Positions 21,601 to 24,136 of a stretch of 24,136 nt of DNA are shown one piece after another. The position numbers were made by a program, and so were the translations under genes. Source of the stretch: Heterotrichella gracilis (taxonomy: Eukaryota > Sar > Xanthophyceae > Tribonematales > Xanthonemataceae). The stretch spans positions 1 to 24,136 of the forward strand of contig JAULBX010029080.1 of assembly GCA_032358255.1 (NCBI GenBank), given 5' to 3'. The notes beneath the pieces were generated by a model. The model was not told where the DNA came from. It worked only from the letters and a program-made list of their open reading frames with translations, and ran no database searches. Each line of letters opens with the position of its first letter. Within the stretch, counting starts at the first letter, position 1.

Positions 21601-22027
21601 AAGTGGGTGGGTGAGGTGGGTAGGGTGTGGTTAGGGTGTGACCATGGTACATCTTTGGGCGGAGGGCTTTCCACTGGAGTTGAATATGTACTACGGTGCT
21701 TGCCGTCAGTGGCGTATAATGTGGGCCCGTTGAATACTAATAGTAAATACTCACGCAAGTTCTAGGGCTGGTTGCAGTTGGAATTGGGCATGCCGGCATG
21801 CATGCATATGCTGGCCTAGGCCACGGTGGCATATATATACCCACCTGTGTTAGGTCCATGAAGTAGGGTGCTGTTGGCTGCTACTACTCCCTGGAAGTGA
21901 CTTGTGTCCGTTATCAGCAACACCAGCAAAGACAGGGTGGCCCCGGCCGAGGTGGTACCGGTACGCACGTGCATGCTATACCAGTCAATGCGTAATGTTG
22001 CCCCTATGCACATCGTGTCCTGATGTC
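1..22027 (-). CDS. Giant multi-domain matrix/adhesion-like protein gene (31 visible exons, partial at both ends)
   Basis: Seen: 31 minus-strand open segments joined by GT-AG introns of 266-1,228 nt. Phases match at all 30 junctions and no stop occurs over about 7,681 coding nt (about 2,560 codons). Order of domains: unassigned N-terminal segment (exon 1), Pro-rich linker (2), NIDO (3-8), poly-Pro plus IPT/TIG (9), EGF (10), He_PIG-like Ig (10-11), bacterial-like beta modules (12-18), a helical Cys/Trp-rich part (19-24), a second conserved module (24-31) and Pro-rich repeats (31). NIDO, TIG and EGF domains are typical of extracellular proteins, and NxS/T sequons are frequent, so secretion is inferred. 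No signal peptide or membrane segment was found because the first exon is missing; the gene also continues past base 1. Exon limits are hand-made. The least certain are the outer ends of exons 1 and 2, the exon 12/13 junction and the 3' end of exon 30. Confidence 0.88.
31..310 (-). repeat. 105-bp (35-codon) tandem repeat in Pro-rich coding sequence
   Basis: Units begin at 31, 136 and 241 (plus-strand coordinates) with a constant period of 105 bp; the third is partial, about 70 bp. Shared landmarks are GGTGATGGTGGCGGAGG near each unit start and GGCAAAGGAGGTGGCGGGGA towards the end of the first two. The period is a multiple of three, so copy-number change keeps the frame. Confidence 0.85.
607..1489 (-). 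other. 883-nt intron between exons 30 and 31
   Basis: AT-rich, with stops in every minus frame apart from the 120 nt next to exon 30 that remain open (the alternative-donor extension). It contains repeated ACATGTAC words near 1340-1370. No RNA gene or element was recognised. Confidence 0.65.
1490..1685 (-). CDS. Exon 30: end of conserved module; alternative donors
   Basis: It begins after GCCTCCAG in phase 1 and encodes TSISASTQVITLIFTKATIS, NTWVYVRGDARDEDGWAVQS and VVRNGAASLPVPWNAWIT. I end it at ATAAC|GTACGG because NAWIT then joins the Arg/Leu/Trp strand of exon 31 as expected for the module (..V.r..g......NaWlt). A second donor, ATGCAG|GTGCAT (exon then starts at 1370), has the same phase and would add 40 residues. 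An 883-nt intron follows. Confidence 0.85.
2091..2228 (-). CDS. Exon 29: conserved module (D.LPDFLV..I.ND....PD)
   Basis: Between TCCTTACAG and CAGCAAG|GTGAGG, phase 1 at both ends. It encodes YDCLPDFLVVGIPNDRKLPD, SIHSSAGDVVLPVVPLSIST. The D.lPDfLv....D....PD..hsS.G pattern follows exon 28 in the expected order. A 405-nt intron follows. Confidence 0.88.
2730..2955 (-). CDS. Exon 28: conserved module (GTA.VRW.L.ST.QG.F)
   Basis: Between TACCCCAG and CTCATTG|GTGAGG. It encodes LSVTIGNIPPTGTAMVRWLL, STTIQGSFTGLNATYTTTNP and SVDSLDLFNFEHMVFLI. It directly extends exon 27 in the order expected for the module (v..G.i.p...a..rW.l.s...G.f.......n..GdP.ls....). Two or three N-glycosylation sequons. 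A 501-nt intron follows. Confidence 0.9.
3308..3478 (-). CDS. Exon 27: conserved module core (DDPFT..VEPS)
   Basis: 57 codons, phase 0 at both ends, between GGTTGTAG and GATAAG|GTGGGC. It encodes DDPFTEDVVEPSSPATLGVL, YNFGGGSAINEGMQSVQPQV and VENNKRLKIAF. The combination DDPFT..vEPs.pa.LgvlV.N.G.G.A......svQP.iVeN..gl...F is the most recognisable signature in the C-terminal half. A 352-nt intron follows. Confidence 0.92.
3902..4107 (-). CDS. Exon 26: conserved module (GG.LSYDG, I.V.PAP.L.V.YF)
   Basis: Between GCTGACCAG and ATTGAG|GTAGGC. It encodes NGNLKWYIIPREAAAL, YMVGGMLSYDGVGGSV and ITVIPAPKLKVKYFMQNFIE. The Y.VGG.l.Y, p......I.V.PaP.L...YF.q sequence matches the same recurring module as exon 25 and runs straight into DDPFT of exon 27. 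A 423-nt intron follows. Confidence 0.9.
4411..4609 (-). CDS. Exon 25: conserved module (QGFEAELDL..N)
   Basis: Between TGATATAG and CTGCCAG|GTGAGG. It encodes ITQTHQGFEAELDLFND, INVTLSFTAVDDGTDALAHF and AVGLPALTGLSAGADGKLVL. From memory, the sequence tQtr..F.a.L.l.N......l..v.v.l.v.d..g......F.....LtG is shared by bacterial and some animal giant extracellular proteins. It ends in phase 1. A 303-nt intron follows. Confidence 0.89.
5043..5174 (-). CDS. Exon 24: start of the final conserved module
   Basis: 44 codons, phase 0 at both ends, between CATGTCGCAG and AAACAG|GTGTGT. It encodes NEYAYAISLGYLSIDHALL, VMEMVRINSSPGVCVKLTIQ and IKQ, leading into ITQT at the start of exon 25. The strand VCVKLTIQIKQ continues in frame into a conserved-looking module. 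A 433-nt intron follows, carrying a TTAGGG word near 5030. Confidence 0.87.
5759..5855 (-). CDS. Exon 23: small exon with WVTRWN motif
   Basis: 97 nt between TTGCTACAG and TACCTG|GTGAGT. It encodes SMWVTRWNARLSPQAGVNPI and LMAAYTYLSAYL. It is too short to stand out by length, but its entry phase (completing Ser) and exit phase 0 match both neighbours, and the RWN..L..G motif fits the surrounding module. A 584-nt intron follows with nothing recognisable. Confidence 0.83.
6295..6431 (-). CDS. Exon 22: short helical exon
   Basis: 137 nt between GCAACCCAG and CGCAG|GTGAGT. It encodes VRQSWFDAVTAATADSSASG, NAISSTEEADL and AYVPASER. The W..F..A...........Is..E..dL pattern continues the region of exon 21. 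It leaves in phase 2. A 439-nt intron follows. Confidence 0.86.
6719..6933 (-). CDS. Exon 21: helical segment with aromatic motifs
   Basis: Between TTACCCAG and AAACAA|GTAAAG. It encodes NRRRLLQSISETHDFGPYLN, LAARFLAARYTFDAFASIYF and SPNWKIHWLNPTKD. The arrangement of NW...WL before a W..F motif in the next exon looks like a conserved region of large bacterial surface proteins, but I cannot name it. It ends in phase 0. A 287-nt intron follows. Confidence 0.87.
7276..7503 (-). CDS. Exon 20: helical Cys-rich segment, second part
   Basis: Between ATGTTGCAG and TCAGCAG|GTGGGA, phase 1 at both ends. It contains VDCTLGLVMDALTESIPFGG, CIKSLLDTCLGITEAVKKAF and DDNITPYLISA. Three more cysteines continue the helical domain of exon 19. 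The antisense ORF over the same bases is a shadow. A 342-nt intron follows. Confidence 0.88.
7792..8061 (-). CDS. Exon 19: helical Cys-rich segment, first part
   Basis: Between GTGTGCGCAG and TGTGGGG|GTACGT. It encodes FSLAPSGTPGAVIKLNP, CNDCLHSFMDEFMACSAAEG, and an Ala/Val-rich helix-like run (GEAVVASKTAAGVSKIAEEA). Composition switches here from strand-rich to helix-rich. The Cys cluster CNDC...C and the later CGG suggest a disulphide-bonded helical domain. I recognise no named family. A 288-nt intron follows. Confidence 0.87.
8509..9033 (-). CDS. Exon 18: large beta module with cysteines
   Basis: 525 nt, phase 1 on both sides, between TTTGCTGCAG and TTTCCAG|GTGCGC. It begins GLIAANDVKLALPSAGKMQF, then CLQNGCDYLDPGETLTVTVL, a less conserved Gly/Ser/Asn-rich middle, and CGGQVITVVYSYVCKSK to VGCGLTIFP. 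Six or more cysteines could form disulphides, consistent with an extracellular fold. The LDPGET loop matches the Pro-Gly-Ser loops of exons 14 and 15. A 447-nt intron follows. Confidence 0.9.
9502..9697 (-). CDS. Exon 17: 'VP-PV' beta module
   Basis: Between TTTCTGCAG and AACATAG|GTGGGG. It encodes VRVQFTVTPVFFQEVLTVAV, NVEYDTRVPMPVVVYEPSTL and FRVTNIG. From memory of bacterial giant surface proteins, a strand such as ..y.T.VP.PVv..eP... followed by ..TN.GLIAA.dv is a recurring conserved join; here the GLIAAND half begins exon 18. Pattern recognition only, no family name claimed. A 468-nt intron follows. Confidence 0.89.
10310..10613 (-). CDS. Exon 16: carboxypeptidase-regulatory-like domain
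   Basis: Between CACTGCAG and ATGCTG|GTGGGT. It contains LANATIRVRDQFGKLLGSGV, SNASGYVVLPAMVEGIYSIV and GSAKDHSDG. This is the pattern of carboxypeptidase-regulatory/CnaB-like folds (a.v.v.d..G.......td.nG.a.f..lp.G.Y.i...a..H). The leading part MGSVTISFEIYAT closes the previous sandwich. The in-frame ATG at the start is internal, not an initiator: the phase-2 join to exon 15 reads straight through it. A 612-nt intron follows. Confidence 0.89.
10938..11262 (-). CDS. Exon 15: paired beta-sandwich modules
   Basis: Between CATCGTAG and AAGTG|GTGAGC. It encodes ISSTIQLRIAIAPATVTLAA, then a strand-turn-strand unit FDIIISNSGNVASHPIQLP and LPALLPGGSTALSLMAQF, ending YRASLTVSDKW. The NSGN turn followed by a Pro-Gly-Gly-Ser loop is the same layout as exon 14 and common in bacterial surface proteins. 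It leaves in phase 2, completed by the first base of exon 16 to give Trp. A 324-nt intron follows. Confidence 0.88.
11263..12057 (-). other. 795-nt intron holding a diverged copy of the start of exon 15
   Basis: Phase-1 GT-AG intron. Most of it is AT-rich and non-coding. At 11450-11489 it carries an exon-like fragment described separately. Nothing else recognisable was seen. Confidence 0.75.
11450..11489 (-). pseudogene. Duplicated 5' fragment of exon 15
   Basis: These 40 nt match 11223-11262 (the first 40 nt of exon 15) at 33 of 40 positions without gaps. The minus-strand reading is SISSTTQLRIAVAP followed at once by a stop, against ISSTIQLRIAIAP in the real exon. An AG stands just upstream, but there is no donor and the frame stops, so it is not a functional cassette exon. 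Most changes are transitions and several are silent or conservative. Confidence 0.8.
12058..12243 (-). CDS. Exon 14: beta-sandwich (APHP/NEW3-like)
   Basis: Phase 1 on both sides, between TCATGCAG and GCGGAAG|GTGGGG. It contains GLQVAFVCSNVPDSD, TTIPPGGSLSANLVVAVG and VVYLCTLGVTS. The pattern n.g..pltgl.v......i.PG.s....l.v resembles APHP/NEW3-type beta-sandwich domains that follow an N.G turn. Assignment is by pattern only. Confidence 0.86.
12604..12809 (-). CDS. Exon 13: beta-sandwich module, second part
   Basis: Between ATCCCTGCAG and CTCACAG|GTACTT. It encodes TIAIAAYHPRAI, then DIFEIAALDMQL and VTLVPFALLLNRGPQPLTG. The YHP strand closes the fold begun in exon 12; the second half starts a new strand-rich domain ending in the PLTG motif. 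Two other possible acceptors lie within it, so its 5' limit is less sure than most. A 360-nt intron follows. Confidence 0.78.
13185..13399 (-). CDS. Exon 12: beta-sandwich module, first part
   Basis: It starts after CTCCACAG in phase 0 with VSGTRRTFPRAAVVPLVGYA and continues with NGSFSLAYMPPLFAYG. The pattern G.r....a.V.v.v...g......tda.GsFs..y.P resembles bacterial Ig-like or adaptor domains. Two donors overlap at the end: TACGG|GTGCGT (used here) and GGTGC|GTGAGT. Only the first gives the phase 2 needed for the exon 13 acceptor. A 375-nt intron follows. Confidence 0.8.
13989..14210 (-). CDS. Exon 11: He_PIG-like putative Ig domain
   Basis: 74 codons, phase 0 on both sides, between CAACCGCAG and AGTGCAG|GTAGGT. 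It encodes YNATLASGRAPIRWTLI, then TINTTSGVVTW and ATNPSGSDDYTFNL. This is the pattern of He_PIG/cadherin-like Ig repeats (Y..tasG.pp.twsl ... lti...tG.itwtp ... v.atN..Gs.s.tf.l). It then runs into NPVVPYTAIVQ, which starts the next beta module. A 589-nt intron follows with no recognisable content. Confidence 0.91.
14539..14741 (-). CDS. Exon 10: EGF-like domain and entry into an Ig domain
   Basis: Between GCCGAGCAG and CTTGTG|GTGAGT. It contains CPGTIAT then CSGHGTCTDGACVCRDGFNG and a final Cys: six cysteines in the C..C..C..C.C..C spacing of an EGF fold, with the usual GxC and GxxG.xC turns. DPPVIAPAGLPLEGSLAQ then begins the putative-Ig domain completed in exon 11. The frame stays open for about 60 codons into the intron, to a second in-frame donor TGTCAA|GTAAAT. 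I prefer the first donor because it gives a seamless Ig fold. A 328-nt intron follows. Confidence 0.9.
15208..16236 (-). CDS. Exon 9: Pro-rich linker 2 fused to an IPT/TIG domain
   Basis: The largest exon, 1,029 nt, between GGCCACAG and ACAGCAG|GTAATA. After DPDKSPPPS come about 250 residues of SPPPP, TPPPP and PPPP units with few other residues, like the shaft of volvocine pherophorins and extensins. Then follows an IPT/TIG immunoglobulin-like fold: FTISYFYPTTLTPLGGTITI, NFTCLIG and SSSQVYCAAP (family pattern i..i.P..g...GG..itI.G.nf......C.fg ... ..v.C..P). The C...C pair typical of TIG is present. Prolyl hydroxylation and O-glycosylation are inferred from SPPP context only. A 466-nt intron follows. 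Confidence 0.93.
15480..16215 (+). repeat. Low-complexity GGN tract (antisense of the poly-Pro coding sequence)
   Basis: The plus strand is an almost unbroken run of GGT/GGC/GGA/GGG triplets with closely spaced G-runs, including a pure (GGT)n block near 16050-16075. It encodes Pro on the minus strand; the Gly-rich plus-strand ORF is its shadow. The G-rich strand is the transcription template and has G-quadruplex potential. Confidence 0.85.
16237..17464 (-). other. Longest intron (between exons 8 and 9), with a possible tRNA-derived element
   Basis: 1,228 nt, GT-AG, phase 1. No minus-strand frame looks coding. It contains a degenerate tRNA-like head near 16655 and a direct repeat, GCAGATTGCTT, at 16742-16752 and 16758-16768. 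An ATG in the last part of the intron (16244-16246) is in frame with the Pro-rich exon, so an alternative downstream transcript start is conceivable but unsupported. Confidence 0.65.
16650..16740 (+). mobile_element. Possible degenerate tRNA-derived SINE head
   Basis: TGCCGCAGTGG resembles a Pol III A box with one mismatch. About 70 nt further on, ACTCGACTACC weakly resembles a B box. No terminal repeats, poly-A tail or target-site duplication could be defined. It may be chance; it lies in the longest intron, where insertions are tolerated. Confidence 0.22.
17465..17606 (-). CDS. Exon 8: end of the NIDO domain
   Basis: Between CATGCGCAG and ATTCTAA|GTAAGC. It encodes VGFDAGDLVHFASNPYSFS, an NVTLLPTSS block and NVNVPGRWVYRLDGGV. 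This is the standard NIDO ending (aGfn.GDg..f..lp.S ... tSNvg.pGrwvfrvd). With exons 4-7 it makes an uninterrupted domain of about 160 residues. It leaves in phase 1 into the next Pro-rich exon, supporting a single protein rather than a separate downstream gene. Confidence 0.93.
17607..18427 (-). other. Long intron between exons 7 and 8
   Basis: 821 nt of AT-richer sequence with stops in all minus-strand frames. I see no exon, RNA or mobile element in it. The flanking exons join in phase 0 and complete the NIDO domain, so no missing exon is needed. Confidence 0.7.
18428..18514 (-). CDS. Exon 7: NIDO strand after NTFQ
   Basis: 29 codons, phase 0 at both ends, between GTGCTGCAG and GTACAG|GTGGGT. 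It encodes VILTVDSFHRSFAVFQYADV followed by QWAYNGR. This matches the NIDO pattern in which NTFQ is followed by vLatdg..tFvlfnY..i.W. It follows directly in frame from exon 6. An 821-nt intron follows. Confidence 0.92.
18781..18871 (-). CDS. Exon 6: NIDO core strand
   Basis: 91 nt between CACTGCAG and TTCCAG|GTTGGA, encoding LLVVVVTWDRVGSY and ending LNTFQ. This is the most conserved NIDO stretch (family pattern ..vvTWdrVg.y......NtFQ.vl). Its entry phase (third codon base) completes the Val codon begun in exon 5. A 266-nt intron follows. Confidence 0.93.
19174..19250 (-). CDS. Exon 5: NIDO micro-exon
   Basis: Only 77 nt, between TATACCCAG and TTTACAGT|GTAAGT. It encodes VRYNAYIPP followed by NEAVASAFPFT. 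This supplies the part of NIDO between the WTDIDTR block and the TWDRV block (the Y...F... helix-strand segment). It starts in phase 0 and ends in phase 2, precisely matching exons 4 and 6. It is too short to be found by ORF length; the phase and domain fit are the evidence. A 302-nt intron follows. Confidence 0.88.
19812..20042 (-). CDS. Exon 4: NIDO domain, first half
   Basis: 77 whole codons, phase 0 at both ends, between CACTGCAG and AATCAG|GTGCTG. It has the classic opening of a nidogen-like domain: FNLFNKTFKAVWINNNGILT (compare the family pattern F..F...Y..v.vn.nGlltF), followed by FPSICPFWTDIDTR (family pattern ..iaPFWaDvDtr). This block alone is enough to call NIDO. Reading past the donor adds only a weak 20-residue tail, whereas splicing to exon 5 continues the domain correctly. 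A 561-nt intron follows. Confidence 0.93.
20176..20205 (+). repeat. Second unit of a 30-bp tandem duplication in the intron
   Basis: Bases 20146-20175 and 20176-20205 are near-identical direct repeats sharing TGATCTGG and TGTATTGCTGGA. They lie inside the intron between exons 3 and 4 and have no evident coding role. Confidence 0.7.
20313..20533 (-). CDS. Exon 3: start of the NIDO region
   Basis: The exon lies between CCCGCAG and the strong donor GGG|GTGAGT. The first residues continue the Thr/Pro linker (TPTTQTPTNETKGAG), then a folded segment follows: LAWQRLTTTTAG, LPYYWWPTNGSAAL and a Cys pair in RCDDTCSK. The Trp pair and the two close cysteines suggest a small globular lead-in to the NIDO fold. 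It enters in phase 1 and leaves in phase 0, as both neighbours require. A 270-nt intron follows and contains a 30-bp tandem duplication. Confidence 0.86.
20967..21383 (-). CDS. Exon 2: Pro-rich linker 1
   Basis: About 138 codons rich in Pro, Ser and Thr (SPSTPPSTLPTAPSPSTPPA and similar), ending in an almost pure Pro run before the donor CTCCAG|GTGCAG. The composition fits an extended, probably O-glycosylated, hydroxyproline-rich linker. The reading frame cannot extend upstream of 21427, where there is an in-frame TAG. The chosen acceptor is CACTCCAG at 21384; a second possible acceptor (GCACACAG) lies about 22 nt further in. Its phase-1 end joins perfectly to exon 3. The opposite strand reads as a long Gly/Val ORF, which is only a shadow of this exon. 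A 433-nt intron follows. Confidence 0.72.
21845..22027 (-). CDS. Exon 1 of the visible model: unassigned beta-rich segment
   Basis: The frame is open for about 61 codons, containing LRIDWYSMHV and an Ala/Thr/Leu-rich strand (TLSLLVLLITD). It is bounded by TTCGCAG on the 5' side and the donor ACACAG|GTGGGT. It ends in phase 1, which is exactly what exon 2 needs, and GC content rises relative to its flanks. Alternating hydrophobic residues suggest beta strands, but I recognise no family. It cannot be the true first exon because it starts in mid-codon (phase 1), unless a start inside it is used: an in-frame ATG lies at 22011-22013. A 461-nt intron follows. Confidence 0.5.
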
Positions 22028-22785
22028 CTGCGAAGCAAGAACTGAAGGATAACTGATTTAAATGCGTACGTAAATGCTTAGGCCTTCGTTGGAACTAGCT
22101 ATAAAAGGCATTGGAACTCGGTGTACTTTGGCAACTTGGTGAGCGAGCGCGAGGCACCGGTTAGCACCGGTGTATACTATGTATACCGTGCATTCAGTCG
22201 GTGCTGGTGCTATAAATCTTCGACCGATAGTTTAATCTACTTGTAAGGTTCAGATTCAGGTAGGAAGCAAAATGTTTTAGAGATTCACCGCATGCGGGTA
22301 CAGCCTGTAATACGAGTGCCGCGTGTGCTCTTGACAGGTCTTGGCTTTTCCTGCATTTATCAGGAAAGAAGCGCCCGGCGTTGCAAGTGCCTACGTACCT
22401 GAACAATAATTAGTTCAGTTACTTGTACGCCCTGATCTTTCACCACTGTCTAAACAGTGGCTACCCATGAACCAAAGCCAGTTGCAACGTCGCAGGTGGC
22501 GTCACCGGGCCGCCCTGACCTTTTACGACGTCTATAGATCATCTACGGGGATTTTCCTTTCCGGAATACGTTTCTTTTTGGCGAACAATGAATGACGTCA
22601 GGGGACCCAGGGATAATTATCCCGGTGTTGGTGTATAAAGGAAAGGAACTGCATCCCATGGTGCAGCTTAGCAACTTGCAGCCGCTGCAAGAACAGGTAA
22701 CAATAGATTGGATAAATGAGGACCTAGTGTAACAGGGTGAAACAATAAACACTGTTTGAAGTTATCATGGATGCTGCTTCCACTA
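22028..22785 (-). promoter_or_regulatory. Intergenic region, probable promoter and missing 5' exon(s) of the large gene
   Basis: The interval lies between the proposed 3' end of the transporter and the first visible exon of the large gene, both on the minus strand. No convincing coding exon, signal-peptide exon or minus-strand TATA box was found. It contains TGACGTCA (22593-22600, a bZIP-type palindrome), the 14-bp palindrome GGGATAATTATCCC (22610-22623), and a 7-bp-stem hairpin at 22443-22460. TATAAAA at 22099 is on the plus strand and points away from the gene. Confidence 0.35.
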
Positions 22786-22795
22786 GGCTTTACTT

Positions 22796-22800
22796 TTACA
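22796..22800 (-). terminator. Possible TGTAA polyadenylation signal of the transporter gene
   Basis: The minus strand reads TGTAA, the usual green-algal poly(A) signal, about 380 nt after the stop codon at 23180. It is the only TGTAA I found between the stop and the next gene. A five-base word occurs often by chance. Confidence 0.4.
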
Positions 22801-23179
22801 GGGGGTGCACCCTCACTGAAAACCCTTTACCGTCCGACGAGACAGAGTCTGGTGAATACGGTACACCAGACCACGCCACCTGCACACCCTAAACCTTGCG
22901 ATGCGGCCAGCATAATCCGGTCATGCCTAAGAATCTTTTAACGAGAAACTACCCTAGCATGCACAGCGCACCACCACACCCGCATGGTAAGTACAGTCCA
23001 AGGACTTCAAGATGGCAACCCCACCAAACCCCAATATGTATGCACCACCCCAATTAGTAAATAGCACCGGCCACCGGCAGAGGCCCACATTTAAAACAGA
23101 GGCTACTAATAGCCCATCACGGCTAAGGTTATCTGTCACAAGCTCCTCAAACTCCCTCCCTTAGGGTCTCCAAAACGGA

Positions 23180-23397
23180 TCAATACAGGCCAATGAACTT
23201 CCACCACACCGACCCCACCACACCCCAGATGAGGGTATTGACCACCGCCATCAGCGCCCCAAACTTGAACACCGATCCCAGGGACACGTATCCTGCGCCG
23301 TAGTACACCGCGGCTTGGCCCGAGCCGTAGTGTGTCATTGACCCAAAGAGGTTGGACACGTATCCCAAGGAGAGAGCGCCCAGGATGCCGGGGACGC
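23180..23397 (-). CDS. Last exon of a DiT1/OMT-like plastid dicarboxylate translocator
   Basis: It encodes the C-terminus of a DASS-family (SLC13/CitT/NadC-like) transporter of 2-oxoglutarate/malate type, which in plants and algae sits in the inner plastid envelope and exchanges carbon skeletons for ammonium assimilation and photorespiration. Seen: after TTCTGCAG, GVPGILGALSLGY, then SNLFGSMTHYGSGQAAVYYG, GAGYVSLGSVFKFGALMAVV and a final hydrophobic helix ending WWKFIGLY before TGA at 23180-23182. The SNL..S.THYG.G...Y.G block and the WWK..G ending are typical of the plastid group. DiT1 and DiT2 cannot be told apart from this end alone. The phase-1 join to the preceding exon gives ASG-VPG. 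Confidence 0.85.
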
Positions 23398-23650
23398 CTG
23401 CAGAATGGGGAACCAAGATTGGAAAACGTTGAGAATAGGGACGGCAGGGACATAATTCGTGGGCAAGGGGGGTACAGTCAGGGTACGCGGTGTAATCTAG
23501 AGGTTATGCTGAGTTCCAGGTTAGAAATTGCTCTGCTTTCCAAGATACGTTCCCCCTGCTGCTCCCCTGCAGAGCCCTCCTGCCAACATCACCTCCTCCA
23601 CCACCAACCCTCACCCACATCACAGAGCATACCTGACAAATTACAGATAA

Positions 23651-23696
23651 TTACAAATTACAAATTACTCTTTACTCTTTACAAATTACAAATTAC
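23651..23696 (+). repeat. Short AT-rich tandem repeats in the transporter intron
   Basis: Repeated TTACAAA and CTCTTTA units arranged almost symmetrically in the 327-nt intron between the two transporter exons (23398-23724). Simple-sequence repeat; no function evident. TTACA here reads TGTAA on the minus strand but is intronic. Confidence 0.7.
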
Positions 23697-23724
23697 TGTA
23701 AAATTAAAAACAATAATCGCATAC

Positions 23725-23967
23725 CTGAGGCCACCATCATTGCCAAGAAAGCCGCATACAGCGCCCCCACGTGCGCCGTCTGTGACGCAAACAGGTAGTG
23801 CAGCCCAAAGTACACCACATTCAGGAGGCCAAACACCGTCGGCCAGCCCAGGTTGGCCTGGATCAGTACGCCCCCCACGGAATCTGCCGCGTATTTGATG
23901 ACCCCCATGCTGTTGAGCTGCCCGGACATGCCCACCAGGATGGCGAACCAGAACAGGGTATCCCAGG
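23725..23967 (-). CDS. Penultimate exon of the DiT1/OMT-like translocator
   Basis: 243 nt between CCCCTTGCAG and CCTCAG|GTATGC, phase 1 on both sides. It encodes (A)WDTLFWFAILVGMSGQLNS, MGVIKYAADSV, then three hydrophobic helix-like runs (VFGLLNVVYFGLHYLFASQT, ALYAAFLAMMVASG). W.t..WFa.lvgMs.qLn..G is the conserved loop-helix of plastid DASS transporters, and HYLFASQTAHV..L..AFL fits the following transmembrane helix. Upstream exons and the transit peptide lie beyond the right edge. Confidence 0.88.
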
Positions 23968-24096
23968 CTGCAAGGGGTGGGGATTGTGTGAGGGAGGGTG
24001 TGGGGATTTGTGAAGGAGGGTATGTGTGTTGTTTGGGATTGTTGGGCGGTGAGGAGTTGCGTGGTAGTCGAAGTCTGATTTGCTGTGTAGGTACTC

Positions 24097-24122
24097 GGCG
24101 AACCAGTACAGGGTGTCCCAGG
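24097..24122 (-). pseudogene. Duplicated 5' fragment of the penultimate transporter exon
   Basis: These 26 nt match the exon start at 23942-23967 at 24 of 26 positions, and the flanking acceptor CTGCAA (plus strand) is also identical. The minus reading is WDTLYWFAEYL against WDTLFWFAILV in the real exon, so similarity ends after WFA. The offset is 155 nt, not a multiple of three, so using this acceptor and reading through would break the frame. It could instead be the edge of another gene copy, since the window ends 14 nt later. Confidence 0.75.
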
Positions 24123-24136
24123 CTGCAAAAGGGGGG

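Noticed and set aside
21546..21758. Minus-strand ORF between exons 1 and 2 (VFNGPTLYATDG...)
   Set aside because: Exons 1 and 2 already join in phase, and the ORF lacks a good acceptor-donor pair that keeps the frame.
22099..22105. TATAAAA (plus strand), with further TATAAA words near 22210 and 22632
   Set aside because: They point to the right, and no plus-strand coding sequence follows.
22194..22406. Minus-strand 70-codon ORF upstream of exon 1
   Set aside because: No domain, no signal peptide, and no convincing splice connection to exon 1.

Overview
This is an intron-rich nuclear segment, most likely from a green alga. Three things point there: the right-hand gene resembles a plastid-type dicarboxylate translocator, the matrix-like gene carries long Ser-Pro/poly-Pro stretches like those of algal hydroxyproline-rich wall glycoproteins, and TTTAGGG-type (plant/green-algal telomere) words are scattered through the introns. 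The species cannot be fixed from the sequence. All convincing coding sequence is on the minus strand. No rRNA, convincing tRNA, CRISPR array or intact transposon was seen.

Positions 1-22027 hold one very large gene read right to left. I rebuilt 31 exons by hand. Every junction is GT-AG and the reading phase is preserved across all 30 introns, giving about 7.68 kb of coding sequence (about 2,560 codons) without a stop. Neither end is in hand: the first exon is not identified, and the last visible exon is still open at base 1. Protein order is: an unassigned beta-rich segment; Pro-rich linker 1; a complete NIDO (nidogen-like) domain spread over six small exons; Pro-rich linker 2 (about 250 residues) fused to an IPT/TIG domain in one 1,029-nt exon; an EGF-like domain; a putative-Ig (He_PIG-like) domain; then about 1,400 residues of beta-sandwich, carboxypeptidase-regulatory-like and helical modules that look like giant bacterial cell-surface proteins; and finally Pro-rich region 3, made partly of 35-residue tandem repeats. 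The architecture suggests a secreted or cell-surface matrix or adhesion protein.

Positions 22028-22785 are intergenic and probably contain the promoter and unidentified 5' end of the large gene. Positions 23180-24136 carry the last two exons of a DASS-family dicarboxylate transporter (DiT1/OMT-like), whose 5' part lies beyond the right edge.

Two unusual events share a pattern. In each gene the first 26-40 nt of an exon has a diverged second copy inside the preceding intron: at 11450-11489 (copy of the start of exon 15 of the large gene) and at 24097-24122 (copy of the start of the penultimate transporter exon). The two genes are neighbours and co-directional, but nothing shows that they function together.
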